64,000 bases of DNA from an uncultured Prevotella sp. (GCA_944319915.1 CALUEY010000006.1:62001-126000); one strand, 5' to 3'; shown: positions 8,918 to 18,731, counted from the first letter of the stretch. The notes: generated from the sequence alone by a model not told the origin. A program made the numbers and translations.

Positions 8918-10624
8918 ATGAAACTAAGACTACTTACTCTGAGCACACTCGCGCTCATGCTCGGCGCTGCCGCAACAAGCACCGCCCAGGCCCAGCCCAA
9001 GGAGAAGCAGCTGGCTTTCCCCGGTGCCGAGGGCTTCGGGCGCTACACCACCGGCGGGCGCGGCGGGCAGGTGCTCCACGTAACCACCCTTGAGGACACG
9101 GGCGAGGAAGGCTCGTTCCGCTGGGCCTGCGAACAGAAAGGGCCGCGCATAATCGTATTCGACGTGGCCGGAACCATCTACCTCAAAAGCGAGCTGCGCC
9201 TGCGCAACGACGACGTTACCATAGCCGGGCAGAGCGCACCTGGCCAGGGCATCTGCATAGCCGACTATCCTTTCCAGATTGGGGCAAACAACGTCATCAT
9301 CCGCTACATGCGCTTCCGCTGCGGCAACCGCCACGATGACAAGCACGAGGGCGACGGCCTCGGCGGCATGGACCTCCACGATGTAATCATCGACCACTGC
9401 TCCGTAAGCTGGAGCGTCGACGAGTGCCTCTCCGTCTACGGCAGCAAGAACCTCACCGTGCAGTGGTGCATAGCTGCGCAGAGCATGGTCAACGCCGGCC
9501 ACTCCAAGGGCGACCACGGCTACGGAGGCAACTGGGGCGGCAGCGGGGCTTCGTACCACCACAACCTCATGATACACCACACGTCGCGCACCCCGCGCCT
9601 CGGCCCGCGCCCCAGCACGCAGACCGACGAGCGCATGGACATGCGCAACAACGTAATCTACAACTGGGGAGGCAACGGCTGCTACGGCGGCGAGGGCATG
9701 AACGTAAACATAGTGAACAACTACTACAAGCCCGGCCCTGCCACCGAGAAGCGCAGCGCCAGCATCCAGAGGCGCATAGCGGGCATAGGCATTCGCACCT
9801 CCGAATACACTGGCCACAACACGCCAAAGCCTAACGAGTGGGACAAGATGTGGCACGTGTGGGGCAAGTTCTATGTCGACGGCAACGTGAACTCCAAGTA
9901 TGACGACGTGACCAACGACAACTGGACTTACGGCATGTACAACCAGATAACCAACGGCAGCGGCGTTGACTATACCTATACAGCCGAGACGAAGGACACC
10001 ATGCGCATCAACGAACCCATCGACTTCGTGGCCGTCACCACCCACAGCGCCGAGGACGCCTTTACGCAGGTGCTTAAGTTCGCCGGCTGCATGAAGAGCC
10101 GCGACGCCCTCGACATAATCCTCGTAAACGATGCCGAAACGGGAAAGGCCACCTATACAGGCGCAGGGCTCGACGAAGGCTTCATCAACAGCCAGGACGA
10201 TGCCGGCGGATGGCCTTTCCTTGAGCCGGGCAACCCAACGGTAGACTCCGACGGCGACGGCATGAGCGACACATGGGAAGACGCCAACGGCTGCGACCCC
10301 ACCGACCCGAGCGACGCCAGCAAGACAGGCGCCGATGGCTACACCAACATCGAGAACTACCTCAACAGCCTCGTGCGCAACATAACTAACCACCAAGGCG
10401 ACAACGGCACCCTCGAGGGCTACATCATCTACGAGGACGGCAGCTCAAGCATAACAGGCATCGAGGACGTGAACGCCGGGCAGGCAGCAGCCAACCGCGC
10501 CGCCGACCGCAACATCTACTCTATCAACGGCAGCATCATCAAGGCAGACGCCAACGCCGCCGACATAGACACACTGCCCAAGGGCGTTTACATCCACAAC
10601 GGAAAGAAAGTGGTGGTGAAATAA
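8918..10624 (+). CDS. Secreted pectate lyase, PL1-like
   Basis: 568 residues; cleaves homogalacturonan by beta-elimination outside the cell. The signal peptide ends near residue 26 (TAQAQ). The lyase region starts with FPGAEGFGRYTTGGRGG and continues through a parallel beta-helix with VTIAGQSAPGQGICI, VIIRYMRFRCG and the TSRTPRLGPRP segment that carries the conserved arginines. Around residues 445-485 is a calcium-binding-like DSDGDGMSD linker, frequent after PL1 domains. The C-terminus (KGVYIHNGKKVVVK) is a sorting-like tail. The gene is monocistronic: it has its own -7 box and terminator, and is flanked on both sides by family A repeats. Confidence 0.92.
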   Translation: MKLRLLTLSTLALMLGAAATSTAQAQPKEKQLAFPGAEGFGRYTTGGRGGQVLHVTTLEDTGEEGSFRWACEQKGPRIIVFDVAGTIYLKSELRLRNDDVTIAGQSAPGQGICIADYPFQIGANNVIIRYMRFRCGNRHDDKHEGDGLGGMDLHDVIIDHCSVSWSVDECLSVYGSKNLTVQWCIAAQSMVNAGHSKGDHGYGGNWGGSGASYHHNLMIHHTSRTPRLGPRPSTQTDERMDMRNNVIYNWGGNGCYGGEGMNVNIVNNYYKPGPATEKRSASIQRRIAGIGIRTSEYTGHNTPKPNEWDKMWHVWGKFYVDGNVNSKYDDVTNDNWTYGMYNQITNGSGVDYTYTAETKDTMRINEPIDFVAVTTHSAEDAFTQVLKFAGCMKSRDALDIILVNDAETGKATYTGAGLDEGFINSQDDAGGWPFLEPGNPTVDSDGDGMSDTWEDANGCDPTDPSDASKTGADGYTNIENYLNSLVRNITNHQGDNGTLEGYIIYEDGSSSITGIEDVNAGQAAANRAADRNIYSINGSIIKADANAADIDTLPKGVYIHNGKKVVVK

Positions 10625-10676
10625 GCACGCCTGGGAGCCATCACCCTAACTTCAATCCATAATTTACCTGAAATCA

Positions 10677-10710
10677 CAATCAGGGCGGGCAAACAAACCC
10701 GCCCTGATTG
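10677..10710 (+). terminator. Terminator-like hairpin after pectate lyase
   Basis: CAATCAGGGCGGG pairs perfectly with CCCGCCCTGATTG across an 8-nt loop. The following T-run is weak (CGTTT), so it is a strong stem with imperfect terminator character. Confidence 0.7.
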
Positions 10711-10774
10711 CGTTTGTGCAAGTTTAGTGCAAGAAAACGTGGAACAAGCACACACGGCCACATCCACATTCTCA

Positions 10775-10945
10775 CCCGCCATCATCCATGGCCGGGTCTA
10801 TGACCCGGGGAAGGGAACAAACAAGCCAGCGCGGGTTGCAAACCCGCAACAGGATGCGGGCGGGTTACAAACCCGCCCGAACGTGGGAGAGAACGTGGGT
10901 GAAAATGTGGATGTGAACGTGGGTGAAAATGTGGATGTGAACCAT
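10775..10945 (+). repeat. Family A intergenic repeat locus 2
   Basis: This copy has the same orientation and order as locus 1: CCGGGTCTATGACCCGG, then GGGAACAAACAAGCC, GCGGGTTGCAAACCCGC, AACAGGATGCGGGCGGG and a second palindrome, then GTGGATGTGAAC units at 10907-10918 and 10931-10942. It lies just after the pectate lyase terminator. Loci 1 and 2 are therefore direct repeats flanking that gene. Confidence 0.88.
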
Positions 10946-11114
10946 CAAAGGGTATGTCAAGCATTTGCCTTGACGTCCTAACTCCTTAATTCCACCAAAG
11001 CAATAGGTATAAAATACGTTCCATCTAAGAGGATTTGCGGCTCCACACAGCCGCAACGCACGATTTTCACCATCATTACGGCAATTTATCCCCACGTGGA
11101 AGCATTGCTTTTTG

Positions 11115-11192
11115 TATCTTTGCAGAAAATAAGCTGCGCTCGGGAAATTGTGAGCAAGCTCACTTTCCGCTCGCTTGCATTATCATTGCAGC
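11115..11192 (+). promoter_or_regulatory. -7 box plus family C leader for the GH43 gene
   Basis: TATCTTTG at 11115-11122 is followed directly by CAG and an AAGCTGCGCTCGGGAAA block. The same arrangement occurs at 35393 and, on the minus strand, at 49012. The start codon is at 11229. The rest of 10946-11114 holds nothing I can identify. Confidence 0.7.
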
Positions 11193-11228
11193 ATAAAGCC
11201 ATAACGAATTACCAACCGCAACGAAAAT

Positions 11229-12905
11229 ATGAAACGAATACTCTTCATCGCCACACTGGCCATGACGGCAACAATAGCCAACGCCAAGGCAGGGCCAACG
11301 GACGGCAAGGCATCGTTCGACTACTTTTCCTACTCGGGCAACGACGACTATTACCGCCAGTACCCGCTCACCGACAAGAGCGCATTCTTCAACCCCATAA
11401 TACCCGGATTCCACCCCGACCCCGCACTGTGCCGCGTGAGCCAGGACTACTGGCTGGTGACGTCGACCTTCGGCTACTACCCCGGCGTGCCGCTCTACCA
11501 CAGCCGCGACCTCGTGAACTGGACTCTCGTGGGCAACGTGCTCAACCGCCCCTCGCAACTGCCTGCGCTCGGCGGGCAGGAGGTGGGCAAGGGCGGCATC
11601 TATGCCCCCAACATAAACTACGACCCGATGACCAAGACTTACTACATGCTCACCACCGACGTGGGGCGCGGCCACTTCTACGTGAGCACCAAAGACCCCA
11701 TGGCGAACAACTGGAGCGACCCCGTGTGGCTGCCGGCCATCGACGGCATCGACCCGGCATTCTTCTTCGACGACGACGGGCAGGCATACATAATATACAA
11801 GGAGAGCACCGAGGGCAAGCCCAAGTGGAGCAACCACCGCAGCCTGCGCATAGCGCGCTTTGACCGCAATACGGGCCAGACCAAGGGCGAGCCGGTGAAG
11901 TTCAGCGAGGAGGGCGTAGGCCCCGAGGAACGCCTGGCGCGCAACGAGGGCCCGCACATCTACAAAATCAAGGGCAAGTACTACATCATAGCAGCCGAGG
12001 GAGGCACCGGCAACTTCCACTCGGAGGTGGCCTATAGGGCCGACTCCATATTTGGCCCTTACACCCGCTGGAGCCGCAACCCCATACTGACGCAGCGCGA
12101 GCTGAAGCCCAACCGCAGCAACCCCGTAACCTGCACGGGGCATGCCGACATAGTGCAGACGCCCGGCGGCGAGTGGTGGGCGGTGTTCCTGGGCTGCAGG
12201 CCCGGCCCCGGAGGCGTAGAGCAGTTGGGCCGCGAAACGTTCATGATGCCCGTAAGCTGGAGCCGCGACGGTTTCCCGTACATCACGCAGGAGAAAGACA
12301 CCGTGCCGCTGACGCTCAGGATGGAAGGGGCGCAGCGCAAGGCTGAGGTGACCTTCGGCAACTTCACATGGCGCGACGACTTCGACGGCGAGCGGCCCGG
12401 CCCGGAGTGGCTGTCGCTGCTCGGCCCCGCCACCGACTACACAGCCATGGCCAACGGGCGGCTGAGCCTCACCCCCGACGAGGTTCTGCCGCAAGACGGG
12501 CGCACGCCGCCCATGCTGCTGCGCCGCATACAGCACCACAAGTTCACCGCCGAGACCCGCCTCAGGTTTGCCCCCTACCCCGGCGCCCAGGCCGGCATGG
12601 CCGTTTTCAAGAACGAGCAGCGCTACTACCGCTTCGGCCTGAAGCGCGGCATGGTGGTAGTGGAGCGCAGCGACAAGGGGCGCAGCGCCACGGCGATAGC
12701 CACCGTCAAGGTGGGCGAAGGCACAAGCGACATAGTGCTGCGCACGGAATGCAGCGGCAACAAGTACTGCTTCAGCTTCTCCACCGACGGGGGCGCCACA
12801 TGGCAGACGGCTGCCAAGGACGTTGACGCCGCGTTCGTGAGCCAGCGCGCAGGCGGATTCACCGGCACAACCATCGGCATCTACGCCTACCGGCAGTTTC
12901 TGTAA
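11229..12905 (+). CDS. Secreted GH43 glycosidase (beta-xylosidase / alpha-L-arabinofuranosidase type)
   Basis: 558 residues, with a signal peptide at 1-20 (TIANAKA). The five-bladed propeller covers about 50-370. The expected acidic triad is visible: base Asp64 in FHPDPAL, Asp175 in DGIDPAFF, and general acid Glu240 in NEGPHIYK. A concanavalin-like C-terminal sandwich runs about 378-558 (TWRDDFDGERPGPEW onward), as in GH43 xylosidases and arabinofuranosidases. It likely trims arabinose or xylose from pectic side chains. The next gene starts 420 nt later after a family B repeat, so a shared transcript is uncertain. Confidence 0.9.
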   Translation: MKRILFIATLAMTATIANAKAGPTDGKASFDYFSYSGNDDYYRQYPLTDKSAFFNPIIPGFHPDPALCRVSQDYWLVTSTFGYYPGVPLYHSRDLVNWTLVGNVLNRPSQLPALGGQEVGKGGIYAPNINYDPMTKTYYMLTTDVGRGHFYVSTKDPMANNWSDPVWLPAIDGIDPAFFFDDDGQAYIIYKESTEGKPKWSNHRSLRIARFDRNTGQTKGEPVKFSEEGVGPEERLARNEGPHIYKIKGKYYIIAAEGGTGNFHSEVAYRADSIFGPYTRWSRNPILTQRELKPNRSNPVTCTGHADIVQTPGGEWWAVFLGCRPGPGGVEQLGRETFMMPVSWSRDGFPYITQEKDTVPLTLRMEGAQRKAEVTFGNFTWRDDFDGERPGPEWLSLLGPATDYTAMANGRLSLTPDEVLPQDGRTPPMLLRRIQHHKFTAETRLRFAPYPGAQAGMAVFKNEQRYYRFGLKRGMVVVERSDKGRSATAIATVKVGEGTSDIVLRTECSGNKYCFSFSTDGGATWQTAAKDVDAAFVSQRAGGFTGTTIGIYAYRQFL

Positions 12906-12954
12906 GGCGGTAAACAATCGTGACAAAAATGCAGCCAACGGGGCGCAGCGGCCG

Positions 12955-13075
12955 TATGACGCCGCAAAACGGCCTCTTTCGCGAGCCGAAACGGGCCGTT
13001 TCGCACTGCAAAACGGCACATTTCAGGAGGCAAAACGGCACGTTGCGCAACGCCCTGCCAGCCAGGTAGTTGCGC
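12955..13075 (+). repeat. Family B repeat array 1
   Basis: About five units of the form GCnAAACGGCnngTTTnGC lie at roughly 20-bp spacing, ending in GTTGCGCAACGCCCTGCCAGCCAGGTAGTTGCG. The remaining intergenic sequence to 13325 is GC-rich with no gene-like frame, and ends in an A-rich stretch before the GH3 start. No convincing -7 box was found upstream of the GH3 gene. Confidence 0.8.
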
Positions 13076-13325
13076 CAAACCGCCCGGATGGTGAAAAATA
13101 TTTACAAAAAAAGCCAACCACGCAGGGCGACGGCACCACCCCACCCCCGGGACGGCCAGAGGCCGGGGAGCGTATGCCTCCCCCCCCAGAAACGCACGCC
13201 AACAAGAGCCCTGCGGATATTCAAGCCACAGCGGCAGCAAGGCGGCCACGCGCAGCCAGCGCCGCACCACGGCAAGCGAACACAGCAAACAGCACCGTAA
13301 AAAAAAACTTTAATAAACAAACAGC

Positions 13326-16076
13326 ATGCGGAAAAAAAGCGTTATATTTGCAATTGCCGCAGCAGCCACGGCCATGACCGCCGCCACGGCCGGGGCGCAG
13401 AGCTACAAGTACCCGTTCCAGAACCCGGGGCTTAGCTTCCACGAGCGCGCCAAGAACCTCGTGTCGCTGCTGACGCTCGACGAGAAGATAAACCAAGTGG
13501 GCCACCAGACGCTCGACATCACACGCCTGGGCGTAAAGGGCTACAACTACTGGAACGAGGCCCTGCACGGCGTGGCCCGCTCGGGCCTGGCCACGTCGTT
13601 CCCATCGTCGAAGGCCATGTCGTCGTCGTGGGATCTCAAGCTCATCTACGACTGCGCCTGGGCCACGTCAGACGAGGCCCGCGTGTACAACAACACCAAG
13701 CAGAAAGGCTTGATATACTGGTGCCCAACGATAAACATGAGCCGCGACCCGCGCTGGGGGCGCGACGAGGAGAACTACGGCGAAGACCCCTACCTCACCG
13801 GCCGCATGGCCGTGGAGTACATACGCGGCATGCAGGGCGACGACCCCAAGTACTACAAGACGGTGGCCACGGCCAAGCACTTTGCCGCCAACAACTACGA
13901 GCACGGGCGCCACAGCACGTCGGCGGACGTTGACGCGCGCAACCTGCGCGAGTACTACCTGCCGGCGTTCGAGACGGCGGTGAAGGAGGGCAACGTGCGC
14001 TCGGTGATGAGCGCCTACAACGCCCTCAACGGCATTCCCTGCGGAGCCAACCACGAACTGCTCATCGACATACTGCGGGGCGAGTGGGGCTTCACGGGAT
14101 TCGTGACGAGCGACTGCGGCGCCGTGGAAGACGTGTACAACAAGCACCACTACGCAAGCACCCCGGCCGAGGCCTCGGGCGTATCGATGCGCAACGGCGA
14201 AGACCTCAACTGCGGCACCACGTTCCAGGACTACTGCAAGGAGGCCATCGAAAAGGGCTACATGACAGAGGCCGACCTCGACACAGCCCTCACCCGCGTG
14301 TTTGAGGCGCGCTTCTCGGTGGGCGAGTTCGACGACGCCTCGCTCGTAAGGTGGCGCAGCATACCCGACTCGCGGCTCGACTGCCAGGAGCACCGCGACC
14401 TGGCCTACCGCGCGGCACAGGAAACGATAGTGCTGCTGAAGAACGACAACTCGTTCCTGCCGCTGGACAAGGACAAGAGCGTGGCCGTCATCGGCCCGCT
14501 GGCCAACACCGTGAGCCTGGGCGGCTACAGCGGCTCGCCCGTCGACGTGACCACCCCGCTCGACGGCATAGCGGCCAAGATAGGCTACACCATCAACGAC
14601 GGCACCATACAGTGCGAGGACTTCACGGGCAGCAGCATGCCAAGCTCGGCCAAGCACCTGGCCAAGGAGACCAACGGCAGCGCGGGCAACGTGGGCTACA
14701 TATACCCGGGCGACTGGATATCGTTCGACGAGGTTGACTTCGGCAACGGGCGGGCAAAGCTCGACGTATGCTCGGGCGCCGAGAACAGCGGCCCCACGGT
14801 GGTGAGCGTGTATCTCGACGCCATGGCCGGCGAACCGGCGGCCACCATAACGCTGCCCGCCACGGGCGATTGGGCAAGGTACGAGACGACCTCTGCCGAC
14901 ATCGACCCCGGGGTGTTCAGGGGCAAGCACAAGCTGTACCTCGCCTTCGAGGGCAACGTGGAGCGCTACTGCGCCAACATGGACTGGCTGAAGTTCTACA
15001 ACCCGGGCGACGACAACCCGCTGGAGACCGAAGGCCCGCTCTACTACTACAAAGGCTGCGCCGTGACAGGCTCCGCCGAGACCGACATAGAGCGCGCCGT
15101 GGAGATAGCCAAGAAGGCCGACGTGGTGGTGTTTGCCGCCGGCACTAACCTCGAGGTGTCCGACGAGAGCAACGACCGCACGTCGATAGCCCTGCCCGGC
15201 GACCAGCAGGAGCTGCTCGAAGCCGTCTACGCAGCCAATCCCAACGTGGTGCTGCTGCTCCAGACGTGCTCATCGGTCGACGTGAGCTGGGCCGAGCATA
15301 ACGTGCCGGCCATAGTCGAGGCGTGGTACGGGGGACAGGCACAGGGCAAGGCCATAGCCGACGTGCTCTACGGCGACTACAACCCCGGGGGCAAGCTAAC
15401 CTCCACGTGGTATGCATCGCAGGCCGACCTGCCCGCCGACATGCTGCAGTACGACATACGCAAGGCCAAATATACATATATGTACTACGACAAGACCCCG
15501 CTCTACCCCTTCGGCTTCGGCCTGAGCTACACCACCTTCGCCTACGACAACATGGCCATGAGCTCCAAGCACCTGGCAGCGGGCGACAGCACGGTGATAA
15601 CCCTCGACGTGACCAACACCGGCAACCGGGCCGGCGCCGAGGTCGTGCAGCTGTACACCCACGCCGTATCGGAGACTGAGAGGCCGCTGAAGGAGCTCAA
15701 GGGCTTCGCCCGCATGGAGCTTGAGGCCGGCGAGACCAAGACGGTGAGACTTGTGCTGCGCCACGACCAGCTCACCTACTTCAACGACCAAACAAACACG
15801 TTCGACGTGGAGGAGGGAACGGTAGACGTGTACATCGGGGCCAGCTCGGCCGACATACGCCTGAGCGACAAGCTCACCACCGACGCCGCCACGGTGAAGA
15901 CCACCTACAAAAGCACGCCCACAGGCATCGAGAACGCCATGCGCAACCCCGCACTCGCCGGCGACAGAGTGTACACGCTGCAAGGCACCTGCGTAGGCAC
16001 GGCAGACAACCTCGGCGCGCTGCCCGCCGGGATATACATCACCAAAGGCGGGAAAGTGGCCGTGAGCGAGAGATAA
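13326..16076 (+). CDS. Secreted GH3 glycosidase with inserted CBM6-like module
   Basis: 916 residues; probable beta-xylosidase or beta-glucosidase. Signal peptide 1-24 (TAGAQ). The N-terminal barrel shows KHF (184-186) and the nucleophile Asp263 in GFVTSDCGAVED. A CBM6-like sandwich (about 430-555, QCEDFTG...YIYPGDWISFDEVDFG) is inserted before the second catalytic domain, which carries the acid/base Glu in ESNDRTSIALPG. A fibronectin-III-like domain follows, and the protein ends in a sorting-like tail (GIYITKGGKVAVSER). The next GH3 gene begins 33 nt downstream, so they form an operon. Confidence 0.92.
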   Translation: MRKKSVIFAIAAAATAMTAATAGAQSYKYPFQNPGLSFHERAKNLVSLLTLDEKINQVGHQTLDITRLGVKGYNYWNEALHGVARSGLATSFPSSKAMSSSWDLKLIYDCAWATSDEARVYNNTKQKGLIYWCPTINMSRDPRWGRDEENYGEDPYLTGRMAVEYIRGMQGDDPKYYKTVATAKHFAANNYEHGRHSTSADVDARNLREYYLPAFETAVKEGNVRSVMSAYNALNGIPCGANHELLIDILRGEWGFTGFVTSDCGAVEDVYNKHHYASTPAEASGVSMRNGEDLNCGTTFQDYCKEAIEKGYMTEADLDTALTRVFEARFSVGEFDDASLVRWRSIPDSRLDCQEHRDLAYRAAQETIVLLKNDNSFLPLDKDKSVAVIGPLANTVSLGGYSGSPVDVTTPLDGIAAKIGYTINDGTIQCEDFTGSSMPSSAKHLAKETNGSAGNVGYIYPGDWISFDEVDFGNGRAKLDVCSGAENSGPTVVSVYLDAMAGEPAATITLPATGDWARYETTSADIDPGVFRGKHKLYLAFEGNVERYCANMDWLKFYNPGDDNPLETEGPLYYYKGCAVTGSAETDIERAVEIAKKADVVVFAAGTNLEVSDESNDRTSIALPGDQQELLEAVYAANPNVVLLLQTCSSVDVSWAEHNVPAIVEAWYGGQAQGKAIADVLYGDYNPGGKLTSTWYASQADLPADMLQYDIRKAKYTYMYYDKTPLYPFGFGLSYTTFAYDNMAMSSKHLAAGDSTVITLDVTNTGNRAGAEVVQLYTHAVSETERPLKELKGFARMELEAGETKTVRLVLRHDQLTYFNDQTNTFDVEEGTVDVYIGASSADIRLSDKLTTDAATVKTTYKSTPTGIENAMRNPALAGDRVYTLQGTCVGTADNLGALPAGIYITKGGKVAVSER

Positions 16077-16109
16077 GCCAACAACAACAAAACCATAACA
16101 CTAACACAA

Positions 16110-18686
16110 ATGAGAAAAAGCAAACTGATCCTAGCCTTCATGCTGGCCTGCTCGGCAGGCGCAGCGGCGCAGAACCTGCCTTACCAGAACCCTAACCTGC
16201 CGGCCGAGCAACGCGCCGAAGACCTGCTCGGCAGGCTCACCCTCGACGAGAAAGCCAAGCTGATGATGAACGGCTCGCCCGCCATAGAGCGGCTGGGCAT
16301 ACCGCAGTTCGACTGGTGGAGCGAGGCCCTGCACGGCGTGGGGCGCAACGGACTGGCCACGATGTTCCCATCTTGCATCGGCATGGCGGCCTCCTTTGAC
16401 GACGCACTGCTCGAACGCATCTACTCGGCCATAAGCGACGAGGCCCGCGCCAAGAACACGGCGCAGAAGAAGAAAGGCAAGGTGGGCCAGTACCAGGGCC
16501 TTTCGTTCTGGACGCCCACGGTGAACATATTCCGCGACCCGCGCTGGGGCCGGGGCCAGGAGTCATACGGCGAGGACCCCTACATGAACTCGCGCATGGG
16601 CCAGGCGGTAGTGCGCGGCCTGCAAGGGCCTGAGGGCCACAAGTACCGCAAGCTGCTTGCCTGCGCCAAACACTTCGCAGTGCACAGCGGCCCGGAGAAG
16701 ACGAGGCACAACTTCAACATCGACAACCTGTCGCCGCGCGACCTGTGGGAAACGTACCTGCCAGCCTTCAAGGACCTCGTGCAGAAAGCCAACGTGCAGG
16801 AAGTGATGTGCGCCTACCAGCGATTTGAGGGAGAGCCTTGCTGCGGAAGCAACCGCCTGCTGCAACAGATACTCCGCGACGAGTGGGGATTCAAGGGCCT
16901 GGTGGTGAGCGACTGCGGAGCCATAGGCGACTTCTGGCGCCCGGGCCGCCACGGCGTGTCGAAAGACGCCGCCGGGGCTTCGGCAAAAGCCGTGCTCAGC
17001 GGCACCGACGTGGAATGCGGCGGCAACTACATGAACCTGCCCGAGGCAGTGAAGGCAGGCGCGATAACCGAAAGGCAAATAGACGTGAGCGTGAAGCGGC
17101 TGCTCAAGGCGCGCTTTGAGCTTGGCGAGCTTGACCCCGACTCGCTCGTGGAGTGGACCAACATACCCGAAAGTGTGGTGAACTGCGATGCCCACAAGCA
17201 GCTCGCCCTGCAGATGGCGCGCGAGCAGATGGTGCTGCTGCAGAACCGCGGCGGCCTGCTCCCGCTGAAAAAAGACGCCGGGCGCATAATGCTCATGGGG
17301 CCAAACGCCGCCGACTCGGTTATGATGTGGGGCATATACTTCGGACAGCCGGGCCACACCGTAACAGTGAAGGAGGGCATAGAGAAGAAGCTCGGCACCA
17401 ACGTGAGCTATGCCAAGGGCTGCGAGATAACCGAGATAACCGATGCCCAGAGCCTATTCGGCAACATGACCTCACCCGACGGGAAGCCAGGCATGGAGGC
17501 GCGCTTCTGGAACAACACCAAGATGGAGGGCAAGCCCGATGTGGTGACGCGCTACACCAGCGCACTGCAGTTTGACAACGGAGGCAACACGGCGTTCGCA
17601 CCGGGCATTGAGCTTACTAACTTCACGGCCAGCTTCCGCGGCTCGTTCACCGCAAGCGAAGACGGGCGCGTGTTCCTCAACTGCGTCAACGACGACGGCA
17701 TACGCCTCATCGTAAACGGAGACACCGTGGCCGAGCGGTGGAAGGCCGAGGAGATGCGCAGCAACAAGTACGAACTGAAGGTGAAGGCCGGCCAGAAGTA
17801 CGACCTGCAGCTTGACTACATGCAGCTCGCCGGAAGCGCCACGCTGCAGTTCAACGTTGAGACCATAAAGCCCATAACAGCCGCCGACGTGGTGAAGAAG
17901 GCCGAGGGAGCCGACATAATAATATTCGTAGGCGGAATATCGCCCGACCTTGAGCGCGAGGAAGCCAAGGTGAACAAGCCCGGCTTTGACAACGGCGACC
18001 GCACAAGCATAGAGCTGCCGCAGGCCCAGCGCGACATACTCAAGGCCCTGCACGAGGCCGGCAAGAAGATAGTGCTGGTGAACTGTAGCGGCAGTGCCGT
18101 GGCGCTTACTCCCGAAACAGAGACCTGCGACGCCATACTGCAGGCTTGGTATGCAGGCGAGCAGGGCGGAACGGCCGTTGCCGACGTGCTCTTCGGCGAC
18201 TACAACCCGGGCGGCAAGCTGCCCGTGACGTTCTACAAGGACGACAGCCAGCTGCCCCCGTTTGACGACTACGCCATGAAGGGCCGCACATACCGCTTCT
18301 TCAAGGGCGAGCCGCTCTTCCCCTTCGGCTACGGCCTGAGCTACACCACCTTCAAGCTCGGCAAGGCCAGCTACGACAAGCAGGACGGCAAGATAATCCT
18401 GAGCGTGAAGAACACCGGCTGCCACGACGGCACCGAGGTGGTGCAGGCCTACGTGCGCAACGCTGCCGACGCCGAAGGCCCCACCAAGACGCTGCGCGGC
18501 TTCAGCCGCGTGGAGCTGAAGGCCGGCGAGGAAAAGACGGTGACGATAGACTTTCCGCGCGAGAGCTTCGAGTGGTGGGATGGCACTACGAACACCATGC
18601 GCGTTGTACCGGGCCAGTATGAGCTTATGGTAGGCACGTCGAGCATGGCTAAGGACCTTCAGACAATCAACGTCACCATAGACTGA
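16110..18686 (+). CDS. Secreted GH3 glycosidase with inserted PA14 domain
   Basis: 858 residues with a signal peptide (ends GAAAQ). The barrel holds KHF at about 187-189 and the nucleophile Asp268 in GLVVSDCGAIGD. A PA14 module (about 455-590: GMEARFWNN ... FLNCVNDDGIRLIVNGD) interrupts the second domain, which carries EREEAKVNKPGFDNGDRTSIELP with the expected acid residue. A fibronectin-III-like domain ends the protein; unlike its neighbour it has no sorting-like tail. Likely a beta-xylosidase or beta-glucosidase acting on side-chain oligosaccharides. The GH28 gene follows after 45 nt. Confidence 0.92.
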   Translation: MRKSKLILAFMLACSAGAAAQNLPYQNPNLPAEQRAEDLLGRLTLDEKAKLMMNGSPAIERLGIPQFDWWSEALHGVGRNGLATMFPSCIGMAASFDDALLERIYSAISDEARAKNTAQKKKGKVGQYQGLSFWTPTVNIFRDPRWGRGQESYGEDPYMNSRMGQAVVRGLQGPEGHKYRKLLACAKHFAVHSGPEKTRHNFNIDNLSPRDLWETYLPAFKDLVQKANVQEVMCAYQRFEGEPCCGSNRLLQQILRDEWGFKGLVVSDCGAIGDFWRPGRHGVSKDAAGASAKAVLSGTDVECGGNYMNLPEAVKAGAITERQIDVSVKRLLKARFELGELDPDSLVEWTNIPESVVNCDAHKQLALQMAREQMVLLQNRGGLLPLKKDAGRIMLMGPNAADSVMMWGIYFGQPGHTVTVKEGIEKKLGTNVSYAKGCEITEITDAQSLFGNMTSPDGKPGMEARFWNNTKMEGKPDVVTRYTSALQFDNGGNTAFAPGIELTNFTASFRGSFTASEDGRVFLNCVNDDGIRLIVNGDTVAERWKAEEMRSNKYELKVKAGQKYDLQLDYMQLAGSATLQFNVETIKPITAADVVKKAEGADIIIFVGGISPDLEREEAKVNKPGFDNGDRTSIELPQAQRDILKALHEAGKKIVLVNCSGSAVALTPETETCDAILQAWYAGEQGGTAVADVLFGDYNPGGKLPVTFYKDDSQLPPFDDYAMKGRTYRFFKGEPLFPFGYGLSYTTFKLGKASYDKQDGKIILSVKNTGCHDGTEVVQAYVRNAADAEGPTKTLRGFSRVELKAGEEKTVTIDFPRESFEWWDGTTNTMRVVPGQYELMVGTSSMAKDLQTINVTID

Positions 18687-18731
18687 AAGGTGCGTAGAAC
18701 ACCATTACAAGCAAACCCAAAACTACCTATA

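Noticed and set aside
8930-10396. Minus-strand frame of 488 codons opposite the pectate lyase
   Set aside because: Same shadow effect; the + strand protein is a clear PL1 enzyme.
11160-13019. Long minus-strand open frame (619 codons) opposite the GH43 gene
   Set aside because: High GC keeps stops rare on the opposite strand. The translation is a biased string of Ala, Val, Gly and His with no domain, while the + strand has a complete GH43 with catalytic residues.
12955-13075. Possible CRISPR array in family B
   Set aside because: Units are about 20 bp, imperfect, and have no unique spacers of constant length; no cas genes are in the window.
13343-13350. TATATTTG resembling a -7 box inside the first GH3 gene
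   Set aside because: It lies at codons 6-9 of a good signal peptide; using it would remove the secretion signal. Likely chance.
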